A stretch of DNA of 64,000 nt. Origin: Strongyloides papillosus (Eukaryota; Nematoda; Chromadorea; Rhabditida; Strongyloididae). The position numbers and the translations under genes were made by a program. Under the pieces are notes generated by a model. The model worked only from the letters and a program-made list of their open reading frames with translations. It searched no databases and had not been told where the DNA came from. Location of the stretch: NCBI GenBank assembly GCA_005656395.1, contig SRSI01000056.1:346682-410681 (forward strand). Direction: 5' to 3'. Shown piece by piece: positions 35,546 through 46,022 of the stretch. Each line of letters starts with the position of its first letter. Position 1 is the stretch's first letter.

Positions 35546-38234
35546 CGTAGATTCCGTAAGATATGTACTGTAGTGTAAAATATTTAAATATAAATGTAAG
35601 AAGGCGTTGACGATATGTATAATAATAAATAATAATTGATAAGACGAAAGAGATAAAAAAGTAAGAACGTGATGTACATGTTATAAAAAAATTTTATTGC
35701 ACCTGATAACCTTTAATGTTAGTTAAAATTTCTTAGAAATAACATTATCAAGAAATGTAATCTAGACTAAATATTCTTTGTTTGTAAAAAATTATTTAAA
35801 TATAAACAAATGTGGTTTTAAAGAATTATAAGGAAAAAAGATATTTTATTATTGATAAGAAGCGATAAATTAGTTTTTTAAACGTATCATAAACAGATTT
35901 ATTTTAAATTAGCAATCACTAATAAATATCATTCCCAATTTTTTATGTGGAAAAATCTTTTCAAGAGAGATGGGAGTTTAGATGTTTCCACGAATATAAG
36001 AGTTTCGAATCTTTAGTTAAATAATTTTATTAATTTGTTTATAATAATGATAAATACTGATTATTCCAGTACTTAAATATATTCGGTGGTTTTTATTTGA
36101 AGTAATATAATTACCAGACTATATAAATAAAAATTAAAAGTGCACGTATAAATTTTAAGGTAAATGTGATAAACTTTACTACAATTCTTATTCCTTTATC
36201 TTTATTAAATAATATTGATATACTAATAATGTTATATTTAGAAGCATTTGGTAACAGATATAAAATTGTCGGTAAATGATTTTTATTACTTTAGTATATT
36301 TAAATGTTCATTATAATTAGTGAAGAGAAATTTAAATAATTAAATCCAATAAAAACAAATAAAAGGAACATTAAACATAATCAAAGCATTCTAGGAAATA
36401 TATATAATTTAGGATGTTAGATAAGTAATATATATAATCCAAAGTCAATATTATTAATTGATACATTATTTTGTCATGAACTTGACATTTTAAGGAATTA
36501 AACAAAAATGTGTCAACGAAATGAAATATTAGGAAAACAAAATTGCATTTTATTATCTAATATACATTGTTCTCTAAATCGCGAAATTATTTTATGGAGA
36601 TTAATGGGTAGTTTAAAGAGAAATACCTTTAATTGTTTGGGTTGTAAAACTTTTGATATAAGTAATAAACTGATTAAAGATTGATTTCAATTAGATAATT
36701 GTTGTTTTAAATAGCCTTTGACTGGTGAAAGTTTGTTTATGAAATTATTTAAACTTCTATAGATCTGATCTAACATTAAAGATTAGTTTCTTTGGGAATT
36801 GTAAACATCCTATCTTAAAAATAGTTATTCAATGTTTTCTAGTCATATTTCAAGACGTTTTTTTCATAACTGATTAGTAGTTTGTAATGTACGAAGGTCA
36901 GAAAGTGTTTTTTTGACACAATTTTACATTACCAAAAAATGAATCATATTATTTATTCATTGATAAGGAGAAGTAAGTGCAACTAAAATTTTAGAAATAC
37001 GCCAAAGATTATCGGAATAAAAAATTAAATAACCTAATATTTTTTAAAAATAATTTTTGTTGATTATATAGAATTGATGAAGTACATTCTTTCTTTTTTT
37101 AACTTCATTTTTAAAAAAAATCCCCACATAATTCAAATTCCTTAAAATCTTTGTTGATAAATATAAAAAATTTAAAAATTAATCATATTAAAAATTACTG
37201 ATCAATTATCTTTAATAAAAAAACAAAAGTACGAAAAATAAGTACAATTAAAAAACATAATTGAATATACCATTCTAAAAATAACCACGACTATTTCATT
37301 TTTTATAATTTGTGTGTATTTTGTTTGATTAAAAAGTCTAATAATTAATGAAGTAGAAACAGATAAAGTTATGAATTCAAATAAAAAATGTTCTATTTTT
37401 AAAATTGATTATAAGTTGTTTATTTCCATGAAATAAATTTATTTCAATCACAAGTAAGTTGCAAAATTATGTATTTTAATTAAAAAATTCTGAGAAACAT
37501 TTTCACATTTGAAATTCCCTAATATATCAATTTTCAAATGAAAAGAATTTAATTATTTACCACACTTTTCATGGAATTTTTATTTCATATTTCCTCATAA
37601 TGAGTTTCATTTTGATTGTTGAATACTAAAAAGCCTTTTGAAAATAAAAATCAAAGGTACTCCACTTCAAAAGGGAAATACCATTAAATTTACAACATAT
37701 CCATTTATATTAAATCACCATTTCTTTGATAAAAAGTATACCACTATCACTAATATCACGTTTACCAAAGGAGAATATTCTACAATATAGTAAATATTTA
37801 CTAAGAATTTAAAATTACATTTTGACATTTTTCCACGACAAACTAATAATGTTTATAAACCAAACTAGAATAAATTCATATTTATTTCAAATTTGTTATC
37901 ATTGTAATTACAGATGAAATAAAAAAATTTTATTACCTTTTTTATAACCAATTGCATTTAATTTTATCTCAAAGAATTACGCCATTCGATAAGATCTTAA
38001 TGTTAAGTTAGCTTAACAGATGTTGATAAGAAAAGAGAGAAATCTTTGTTGTAGTAAAATTGTAATTATTTTCATGAAAAAATGTGATTGAAAAACTAAG
38101 ATAATGAATGGGAGAAGGTTATGTAAAAAATTTTTTATTTTGAAAATTTTTAAAAAAAAAATGTTTTTAGATGAAATATTACTAGTAAACGAATTAATAA
38201 TCATATAAATATCATCAAAAACCCCCCAAAAAGT
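35546..38234. other. Gene-free interval
   Basis: AT-rich, with the CBS promoter at its left edge. No ORF with protein-like content, no repeats or RNA genes recognised before the tRNA at 38235. Confidence 0.5.
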
Positions 38235-38307
38235 AGCCCTCCAGGGGGCTCGAACCCCTGACCGTTAGATTAAAAGTCTAACGCTCTACCAACTGAGCTA
38301 GGAAGGC
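38235..38307 (-). tRNA. tRNA-Lys (TTT)
   Basis: Read leftward: acceptor GCCTTCC with GGAGGGC (one G-U), D-arm GCTCAGTTGGTAGAGC, anticodon arm TTAGA-CTTTTAA-TCTAA giving anticodon TTT, and T-arm AGGGG-TTCGAGC-CCCCT, discriminator T. No intron. It lies 198 bases from the tRNA-Tyr, which is on the other strand and points away. Confidence 0.95.
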
Positions 38308-38505
38308 TCGAGATCTCCAAAAAAGGAGTTGCGAATACAAAAAAAATCAAAATTTAAAAAAATGATAAAATTCAAATATTTTTAGAAAAATCACTATATA
38401 ATATCATGCTTAAGATTAGTACTATCCAAAAATATCAAAAAATATTCAATTTCCAAAATTTTCTTAAATTTGGTACGTACCAACCTAGACCACCCACATT
38501 TTCGC

Positions 38506-38592
38506 CCAACCATAGCTCAGTTGGTAGAGCGGAGGACTGTAGATTGTATAATAGTTATCCTTAGGTCACTGGTTCGAATCCGGTTGGTTGGA
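38506..38592 (+). tRNA. tRNA-Tyr (GTA) with intron
   Basis: Acceptor CCAACCA with TGGTTGG, discriminator A; D-arm GCTCAGTTGGTAGAGC; anticodon stem GAGGA with TCCTT (one G-T); loop CTGTAG-A with anticodon GTA. A 14-base intron (38543-38556, ATTGTATAATAGTT) interrupts after position 37, the canonical place for eukaryotic tRNA-Tyr. T-arm ACTGG-TTCGAAT-CCGGT. The mature RNA is 73 bases. Confidence 0.95.
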
Positions 38593-38919
38593 GAATCTTT
38601 TGCTATTTCTGAACATAATTGCTTCAGAAAGGCTTCAATAATTAAATAAAATTTATTACATACATTAAATAAATAATTCAAACCTACCTCGTGTATCACA
38701 AAGAACTCAGTGGTAAATGATTAATTTGTTTTTGAAGTATACAAATGTTTACAACATTTTATTTTATCACTAAGACATTCTTGGGGCACTCGCTATGTCT
38801 ATCAGTAAGACCTTTCTATAACAGCGAGTATAAACAATTTCCCTTCATTTCTTGAAACGACTTTCCAGTATACTTGGTAAAGTGTTACGAATGTTGTACT
38901 TTCAGTATCCTACTCAAGT

Positions 38920-39615
38920 ATGACGAAGTTACTACTAGATCCAGGAATCAGGACATGGGTATTTGTCCCAATTATTACTCTATCATTCTTCATTGGTATT
39001 ATAAAACATTATGTCCATGTATTATTTAGTACAAAAAAACAGGCCGAACTTCGTTCAGTAAAAGACACTCACTATCTGATACGTGCCAAACTACTGAGAG
39101 AACACGGTGGCTTCTTAACAGCATCATCTTTTCAAGCAAGAAAAGAATTCTATTGTGACGATAATAGTTATTTCCAGGAACGAATGGCAATGCCTGATAA
39201 AAAAGCAGATCCTATGGATCCAACAGCTATGATGGAGATGATGAAGGGGAATGTTATTAATATGATTCCTATGATTGTTATTGGTGGGTGGGTAAATTAT
39301 ACTTACAGTGGTTTTGTTACTCTTAATTTACCTTTTCCATTAACTCATAAATTTAAACAAATGTTACAAAGAGGAGTTGATTTAACTGGCCTGGAAGCTT
39401 CATGGGTCTCCTCAGCCTCATGGTACTTCCTTAACGTCTTTGGTCTTAGATCAATATACACACTAGTTTTAGGAGAAAATAACGCCAACGATACAATGAT
39501 GGAAAGTCAAATGGCAATGGCTGGAGCAGGTATGCCAGGACAACAAGATGCAAAAAACATCATTAAATCTGAGTGGGAGCACCTTCAAACCTGTAATTAC
39601 ATTTGTGCGTTATGA
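38920..39615 (+). CDS. emc-3: ER membrane protein complex subunit 3
   Basis: Single exon, 231 residues. The sequence begins [20 protein letters not shown], the first membrane helix, with the conserved D-P-x-I-R. Then come [25 protein letters not shown], the Met-rich cytosolic loop ([12 protein letters not shown]) and two further helices ([37 protein letters not shown]). EMC3 belongs to the Oxa1/YidC/GET1 superfamily and forms the insertase groove of the EMC for tail-anchored and multipass proteins. The protein stops at about residue 231, right after the conserved KSEWEHL, roughly 25-30 residues shorter than the human protein. A genuine short tail or a missed sequence error are both possible. 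Confidence 0.92.
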   Translation: MTKLLLDPGIRTWVFVPIITLSFFIGIIKHYVHVLFSTKKQAELRSVKDTHYLIRAKLLREHGGFLTASSFQARKEFYCDDNSYFQERMAMPDKKADPMDPTAMMEMMKGNVINMIPMIVIGGWVNYTYSGFVTLNLPFPLTHKFKQMLQRGVDLTGLEASWVSSASWYFLNVFGLRSIYTLVLGENNANDTMMESQMAMAGAGMPGQQDAKNIIKSEWEHLQTCNYICAL

Positions 39616-39686
39616 TTTATTTATAAATTGTATAATTTTGAATGTATTAAAAAATGAATAATAAAAAAATATAATTATATTTATCT

Positions 39687-39920
39687 TTATAGTATTGTAG
39701 TTGATAAATTGACATTCCTTTCCTTCAAAACATTTATTTTATTTTTAATAATTTTTTCTGTTCTATTCTTTTGTTGAAGTATTAGGTACTGCTCTTTTAT
39801 GGTTTCTGTTATTTTTTTGATTTTTTCTTCCAACTCGTTTATTTCTTTTGTGGCGATTTTGTCTATTTCTTCCAAGCGTTTTAAAATTTTACTTAAATTC
39901 TTTTGACATTTATCATCCAT
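39687..39920 (-). CDS. Small coiled-coil protein, unknown
   Basis: 77 residues, single exon, convergent to EMC3 with a 71-base gap. Nearly the whole length (residues 5-70) is a charged heptad-type helix (ILKRLEEIDKIATKEINELE, EKIIKNKINVLKE). It has no leader or membrane segment. It could be a small subunit of a coiled-coil complex, but I do not recognise it. Support is its Met start, tight spacing and non-AT-biased composition relative to the surroundings. Confidence 0.5.
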   Translation of the reverse strand: MDDKCQKNLSKILKRLEEIDKIATKEINELEEKIKKITETIKEQYLILQQKNRTEKIIKNKINVLKERNVNLSTTIL

Positions 39921-40077
39921 TATGGTATTTTTAGATAATGTATAAATTAATAATACATAGCAATTAAGATATTAAGAAATTACAATATTGATAAAATTTT
40001 AATTATAATTTTTGTCGAAATTACATAAACGAATAATAACGAAATAGAAAAACAAATATATAACATAAATTTGAATT

Positions 40078-40732
40078 TTATTTTTCATGAAGAATATTTT
40101 TCACAGCTTCGTGTGAAACCTCAAATTCTTCTCCCTCCAAAATTTTAGCATACCGTTGAACTTTCCTTTTCTTAGATTCCCTCTCACAGCAATAATAAAC
40201 TAAAGCCATAGGAATGATAAACAAAAATCCAAGAGGTCCAAAATTCCTCATCTTCAGATTATGAAAAAGCAAAACATCAGCCTTAACAAATTTGGTGCAA
40301 AACTCTCCACTGTACGGTTCAGTGCAAACACACTTTTGCACAGATTTGTCAACAGTACCATGTTTACAAATAGGTGTATCACAAAAATTTCCTTCATAAT
40401 TTTCCATGCATGCTTCACATGATCCATCACTTGTGCGGTTAAAATCCTGACAATACATTTTATTTTGACAAAACTCCCCTGAAAATCCGGCTTTACATAT
40501 ACATTTTGCTCCCACTTTATGTCCATTGACGCATCTAAAATCATAATTACTTTTAGATATAATTATTTTTATTAAAAACATACATTAAATTGAGATTTTT
40601 TGAGAGTGGTGTTCCCCTCGACACAGGATATGGAGGTTCATCTTTTATAGAAATAGCACGAATATCCCTACACTGTACAGAACTTATGGACACAAAAACA
40701 ATTATTAAAACCACCAATAACAAATTTGTCAT
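40078..40732 (-). CDS. EGF-repeat single-pass membrane protein
   Basis: Exons 40732-40584 and 40534-40078, 49-base intron (GTATGT..TTTTAG); 201 residues. Signal peptide MTNLLLVVLIIVFVSISSVQC; an upstream in-frame ATG (40780) would spoil the leader. The ectodomain has two EGF-like modules: one ends CICKAGFSGEFC, the other is KCVCTEPYSGEFC, with an intervening CEACMENYEGNFC. One membrane segment follows (FGPLGFLFIIPMALVYYCC), then a basic juxtamembrane CERESKKRKVQRY and a short cytoplasmic tail. It is probably an extracellular adhesion or signalling protein; no orthologue recognised. Confidence 0.75.
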
Positions 40733-41037
40733 TTCAACTTTAATTATAATAAAATGTATTAATAAAAAATCACACCGCAATTCTATTTACAAGTGTATAA
40801 TAAATTAAATGCCTATGCAACTTTGTCGATAAAATATTACTCTTCAGTAAAACTCTTAACAACAGGTTTTATTAATTAGAATTTAATTTTCCTACCCGCC
40901 TTCTAATATATATCTTCAGGAATATAATTTACCGAATGATGTTAATTTTATTTTTATGATTATCAAATTTGACCTCATACCATGTTGAAATTTGTGTTTG
41001 GTTGAGTTGATGTATTATCACAGATATTTTTATTAAT

Positions 41038-42514
41038 TTAAAAAGTTCTAAACCACTTTTGGTTTTTGATTTGCCCAATTATTTCATGAATTTCTCTACC
41101 CTTCGTCTCGGGGAGGTAGAGGAACAATAGAGTTAAGGAGATTGTTGATGGGATGACGTATAAAATTATAAATGTGTATGCTCCAATTGAATCGTAGAGT
41201 GGGAGGACTATGAATGATGTAATGACAACCATTATGGTGTTGAAAGCGTAGCATAGTGATTGGATGAATGATCTATACTTTTGATCAACAAGTTCACTTG
41301 ATATGAACCATGAGATGGGACCAACTGCACAACCATAGGTGAATGAGTATAGGAGTAAACTTATCAGACAGATATATTTTGAGAAAGAAAATTCATTGTG
41401 TATTATAGAGAATATTGAAAAAATAACTAAAATAACTGTATTTGCAGTCGAGAAACCTAACAACATAGGTCTCCTCCCAAATTTTTCAATAACAACTGAA
41501 CCACTTAATGTTCCAATAACATAACACAATGCCATCAATGTTGATGACCACTGAGATAAATCATTTTCTAAATTTACAGATGTCAAAAATGTTGTAGACG
41601 AAAGCAAAATAGACCACAAAGCAACAGTATTTTCCAATGCAGCACAACTTAATATCAAACCCTTTATCAAATACTTTTCTTTAATCAATTCCTTAAATAA
41701 CTTAAAAAAATGTCTTGTCTCTTCATCTTCTCTCGATTCCAATTCAATTTCTTTCATGACACCTTGATAATCAACATCTTTACCATGATAAAATTTTATT
41801 GCTTCTATTGTTTGTGTATAGTCTTTTTTGACGATAAGTAAAAATTTTGGAGTTTCTTTCATTAACCAAATAGCAACAACTGAAATTGCACAAGGGATTA
41901 TGGGGAAAAAGAGGAACCAGAATAAATGTGACCCCAAAATACTGGACATTCCCAAAAACATCCCAATCAGGCATGAGACAGCAAAAGAAATCTCAGAAAT
42001 AAAACCAGCAATTCCTCTATAATGTGTTGGAGCAGACTCCTGAAGGTACAATATCTGACATTGATAGGTAATTGCAGTAGAAATTGAAATTATAAGCCTC
42101 CCAACAATAAGCAATTCATAAAGATAACTCTTTATCGCACCACACCTGATACAACTTCCTAGTAACGACAAAATATTTGCACCCAAGAATGTTAATCTCC
42201 TACCGTACCTATCACAAAACAGTGGATTAATCCAAATACCAATGAAAAACCCAATAAACCAAATATTCAAAATCCAATTCCATATTGAATCATAAAAACC
42301 CTCCGTAAAAACCTTCCCTACAATAATTTCATTATACACACATCAAAAACTTTTTTACTAATATACCTCGGTGTTTACAACTTTCAATAAGATATTTTTT
42401 AAATTCATCAACGGGTGTATTAGCATAGACGGTTGAGAAGCCATACTGAAAATTACAGGCAAATGCTATACATGTGCAAATAAGAATAAATTTGATAAAT
42501 GTCCAATCAACCAT
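41038..42514 (-). CDS. Facilitative sugar transporter (GLUT-like, MFS)
   Basis: Exons 42514-42367 and 42317-41038, 49-base intron; 475 residues. Twelve predicted membrane segments. Sugar-porter signatures: DRYGRRLTFLGAN between TM2 and TM3, EKFGRRPMLLGF at the equivalent position of the second half, GRLIISISTAITYQCQILYLQESAP, a GPISWFISSEL motif in TM10, and the C-terminal PETKGREIHEI. This is class I/II GLUT-like. The N-terminus (FACNFQYGFSTVYAN) matches the usual GYNxGxxN region before TM1 ends. It probably imports hexose across the plasma membrane; substrate unproven. Confidence 0.9.
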
Positions 42515-42683
42515 TTTAAAAATATGTTTTAGATGTGTATGTATTTGGAAGTGACGATTTTATTGTGTTACTTTTTATAATATTTATAAAACTTTATTTT
42601 TACTAGTGATAAGGTTTAATTGAAGTACAAAGTACTTTTTTTTTCTACCCGGCTTTGTGGTGTTGGGGTAATACATCCGTTGC

Positions 42684-42731
42684 CTGACATCATTTAAATG
42701 GTAGATTGTGTACCATTTAACTGAATGTCAG
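42684..42731. ncRNA. Candidate miRNA-like hairpin
   Basis: CTGACATCATTTAAATGGTA (42684-42703) pairs with the 3' arm at 42711-42731 (TACCATTTAACTGAATGTCAG) over about 19 base pairs with one bulge and one mismatch, around a 7-base loop. Stem length and loop resemble a pre-miRNA. I cannot assign it to a known miRNA family from memory. Transcription strand unknown. Confidence 0.45.
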
Positions 42732-42744
42732 TATGTATTTTTGT

Positions 42745-42790
42745 GTGTTAACTATAGGTAATTATTCTATTAGATGTATATAGTTAACAC
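42745..42790. repeat. Perfect 12-bp inverted repeat with 22-base loop
   Basis: GTGTTAACTATA (42745-42756) is repeated inverted as TATAGTTAACAC (42779-42790), followed by an eight-T run. It starts 14 bases after the hairpin at 42684-42731, so the two form a pair of stem-loops. Confidence 0.5.
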
Positions 42791-42865
42791 TTTTTTTGTT
42801 ATCTAACAATAAAAAGACTGTATCGTGACTGAGAAATTGCATGGAATTCATTCATCTTTAAAGCG

Positions 42866-43126
42866 ATGTTGGGAATTGTCGACCTTTTAATAAGCATATA
42901 TATGATATATTTCGTAAGTTTTTTCATTATGGATGAGTGTATTACAATGACCAGCGATCATCAAACTGCTGGTCTTGACATTTTTATGAAAAAACACTTT
43001 TACCGCCACCTAATTCAAATGATAATGGTATCCCGTTCTTTTCCTAATGACAAAATGCCTGCATTAAGAAAAATAATTGGTACTGACTATGCAAGAATTG
43101 ACTTAACTAGATGTTTGACTGTTTGA
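42866..43126 (+). CDS. Small ORF of uncertain status with N-terminal hydrophobic segment
   Basis: 86 codons with base composition richer in G and C than its surroundings. Residues 1-25 are hydrophobic (LLISIYMIYFVSFFIM), like a signal anchor; the rest is HQTAGLDIFMKKHFYRH and PALRKIIGTDYARIDL. The in-frame TGA is followed by 18 more open codons (ISPPQRPENLYRPFRG), and another frame stays open for 32 codons, so the true end is unclear. AATAAA occurs at about 43304. I do not recognise the product. Confidence 0.35.
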   Translation: MLGIVDLLISIYMIYFVSFFIMDECITMTSDHQTAGLDIFMKKHFYRHLIQMIMVSRSFPNDKMPALRKIIGTDYARIDLTRCLTV

Positions 43127-43572
43127 CGTATCAGTCCACCTCAACGTCCAGAAAATTTGTATAGACCATTTAGAGGATAAGCTGGTAAAACTTAATGTTT
43201 CTTTAAATAGATAAGCTGGTAGAACAACGTCTTTATAATCTCATGTTAATTTTGTCAATATTTTTTTTTAAAAAATAATTTTTAAATTGTTGTTCTTTTT
43301 TTTTAATAAAGTGTGATAGTGTAAAAAAAATTCTTAATAATAATAACAAAAAGCCAAAAATTATAATTTAACCACACAAAGCATTAATAATTAAAAATAT
43401 ATTTTTAGTATTTGTTCTTATATTAAGTTTAATATGTAGAAGATATTTTTTACCATAGATAAAAATGCATATAATATAATATTATAACTTTTCATAAATT
43501 TAAGTTTTTAAATAGGGTCATTAAAAGTCATTTGAAAATAATAGTCTGACCCTAAGTCAAAGTGGTTTATAA

Positions 43573-44219
43573 TGTCAAAAATTGTCTTATATCTTGGCCT
43601 TTTTTCTATGTCATTATACCTGTCTTTTATAGTAGTTCATGTACACTTATACACATGCATATACAAATTGCCGGTTTTTTTTTATTGTTAATAAGTACGT
43701 TTCCCCAAAAATAATTATTTTTATATATTCATTTTAGCCCAATTTTCCATAGTTTTTTTTGGCAAAGGTAAGTTATTAATATTATTTTATATGATCTAAT
43801 AGTTCATTTTTTTGCAGATTCTCTTAATGTACCGGTTTTATTATCTGGAAGGGTTAGTTTTTACATGTAAAAATAATTTATTTTATTTTTTAGTTAATTC
43901 CAACGTCTCTGGTTCAATTGGCACTATAAGGGCTATATTTAACAAAGGTTAGTCGTCGTATTTATTTATTATTATTTGGTAATTTATTTTTTATAGTCTA
44001 CTTTACATTACTCCAGTTCTATTGTTTTAGAAGGTTGGTTTAAAATGCTGTATCACTTTAATTTATCTTTTTAGAATGTAATCTTTTATTTTTAATAGAT
44101 ATTTCCCACCTTATGCAGTTCTGTTAATTTAAAATGGTCAGTTTTATATCTACAATTACTTTAATTTTACTTTTTAGTTTGCTTATAATATGTTCAGGGT
44201 TTTATTATTCACTAGTACG
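43573..44219 (+). other. Chain of very short exon-like intervals (spliced RNA or micro-exon gene candidate)
   Basis: Starting with an ORF reading MSKIVLYLGLFSMSLYLSF at 43573, at least six intervals are each bounded by TTTTAG/TTGCAG/TTATAG on the left and GTAAGT/GTTAGT/GTTGGT/GTCAGT/GTATAT on the right: 43738-43767, 43818-43852, 43894-43947, 43997-44033, 44075-44136 (or from 44099) and 44178-44219. The 41-50 base gaps equal the intron size of proven genes here. Some intervals resemble each other (CAGTTCTATTGTTTTA and CAGTTCTGTTAATTTA; GGTTTTATTATCT and GGTTTTATTATTC). No single frame stays open throughout. Confidence 0.4.
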
Positions 44220-44357
44220 GTATATGTATGGATAGGAGATGTTTTTACTTATTATCGTATATGTTGTTTTGTTATTTGTCGTCTTCTTTAAAAAATAAAC
44301 TTTTTTGCTAATAATATGTCACTTTTTTGTAATAACAGGTATCTTGGACAGTTCATG

Positions 44358-44512
44358 GTGTTGCTAACACAAAATGGCAGTAAATTATGTGTTGATAACA
44401 CGATTTTTGTGTTGCTAACCACATTTAAGGGTCAGTGAGGAGATGGATTACTATAGAGTGTTAACTGTCGGCATACTAAATTGGAGTGTTGATTAAAACA
44501 TACGCCTCACTG
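44358..44512. promoter_or_regulatory. Cluster of palindromic GTGTTG(C/A)TAACAC elements and a distal stem
   Basis: Near-palindromic 13-mers at 44358-44370 (GTGTTGCTAACAC), 44389-44401 (GTGTTGATAACAC) and 44409-44422 (GTGTTGCTAACCAC), with partial copies at 44458 and 44486. CAGTGAGG (44433-44440) pairs with CCTCACTG (44505-44512). The cluster lies 290-445 bases upstream of the exosome gene ATG. It may be protein-binding sites or a structured RNA. Confidence 0.45.
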
Positions 44513-44801
44513 CCAGGTAATTGTCACCATCCTAAAACACCCAAAAAACGACAAGTCGGGTAGGAATTTTCTTTTATATTTTAAGAGTTATTAGCGGATG
44601 TTTTTCTTATCAATGTGATTGTAACACATTTTTGGGTTTATTAGATACGAAGTATCATGTGTAGATCAAAGCTTCATGTAGAGTGTCTTTACACCATTCT
44701 AGATCTCGTTAAGAATATCTGTACTTTAAATTTAAAATACATATAAAAAAATTTAAGAAAAGCATCTTTTGTGATTGAGTTTTTTGGTAAAAAATAAAAG
44801 T

Positions 44802-45871
44802 ATGGATAAGGATTTAGAAGATGGCCTCTTGGAGAGAATTTTCATGTTCCATGCAATTGAAAACAATGCTCGCCTCGATGGGAGAAGGTAAATTTAATTT
44901 GTTTGTTTATTTTTAACAATTTGTTATGTTTATTTTAGTAATGAATGTTACCGACCACCTGAAATATTTTAGGAATTAATGAAAATTGTTCAGGATCAGC
45001 GAGGTGTACAATGGGTGGATCGGATGTTATGGTTGTTATTAAAACCTGATATTTATAAGATAACGACAAGAACCTTACTTGGAAGATTTTATCAAATTTT
45101 ATGTGACATGCTCTCCTGTTGCTCATCCCAAATATGATGATGGTAAATTTTTTATAATATTTAATTAATTAATATATATCTTTTAGTTGGTGATGATAAT
45201 GATATTGATGGAGAGGAGGTATCAGCTACGGAGGAAAGTATAATGGCAAATGCATTAATGGCTATGTTTTCATCAATCAAAGATGAGATAGATTTTACAA
45301 ACTTCAGAATCTCCAAAAAACATATATGGACATTTATTGTTGATGTTGTTGTCCATGCAGATAATGGAGCAGTCTTTGATTGTATGGCGATTGCTGTAAG
45401 AGCTGCTTTTGCTGATGTTCAGGTACCTTCTGTGATTTCTACTATGATTGATTACGGTGAAGTTGGTTTGGAGATTGATAGTAATGTAACTTTCTGGGGA
45501 TGTAAGTGGGATCTCTGGCCTTTAATTTGTACAACTAATAAATTAGGATTGAGAATCTCGTTAACTGTAATAGGTACGAAGATAAGTATGTCAAAAGTTT
45601 GTTAATGATTGGATTGAAACACGATGAGATAAAAGACGATGAAATGATAGATTATGAAGAAAATAAACTACGACATCTCAAAACACATATCTATGCAAAA
45701 CTAAGAAAAGAAGGAGGACTACAAATATTGAGTATCGACGACATGACAGATATAGGAGTCAAAGTCGTCTTAAAAATGTTTTCAGAGGTCGACAGGCTAA
45801 TAAGAGACTGTTTACGGAGAAAGGCTAAAGAAACAAATGTTGTGTCTAATCGTGGTATTACATATGTATAA
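44802..45871 (+). CDS. exos-7: Exosome core subunit RRP42 (EXOSC7), frame-disrupted
   Basis: Exons 44802-44887, 44939-45142 and 45187-45871. The RNase PH fold is recognisable: NARLDGRSNECYRPPEI, NCSGSARCTMGGSDVMVVIK, FIKFYVTCSPVAHPK, then ISKKHIWTFIVDVVVHADNG and FDCMAIAVRAAFADVQVPSV, as in RRP42. Four one-base discrepancies break the frame: near 44966-44970 (T run), about 45044 (A run), about 45061 (AA) and about 45570. Correct splice sites and conserved residues flank each break, so sequence error is likelier than gene death. The product belongs to the nine-subunit nuclear/cytoplasmic exosome ring (non-catalytic in animals). Promoter side: palindrome cluster. Confidence 0.8.
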
Positions 45872-46022
45872 TGTAATTTTATTTTTCTCATCTTCCATAA
45901 AATTATTTTTTTACACAGTCTATTAAATGTATCTAACGCTAAGGTACTTTTTCCCAAATATTGTTACATTTTAGCACTGATTCATACTTTAAATAAATTT
46001 TTTTTTCTACAAATATTTTCAT

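Noticed and set aside
40254..40544. 96-codon minus ORF with several Cys
   Set aside because: Overlaps the EGF-protein exon in another frame; the EGF frame has the domain pattern and the correct splice phase.
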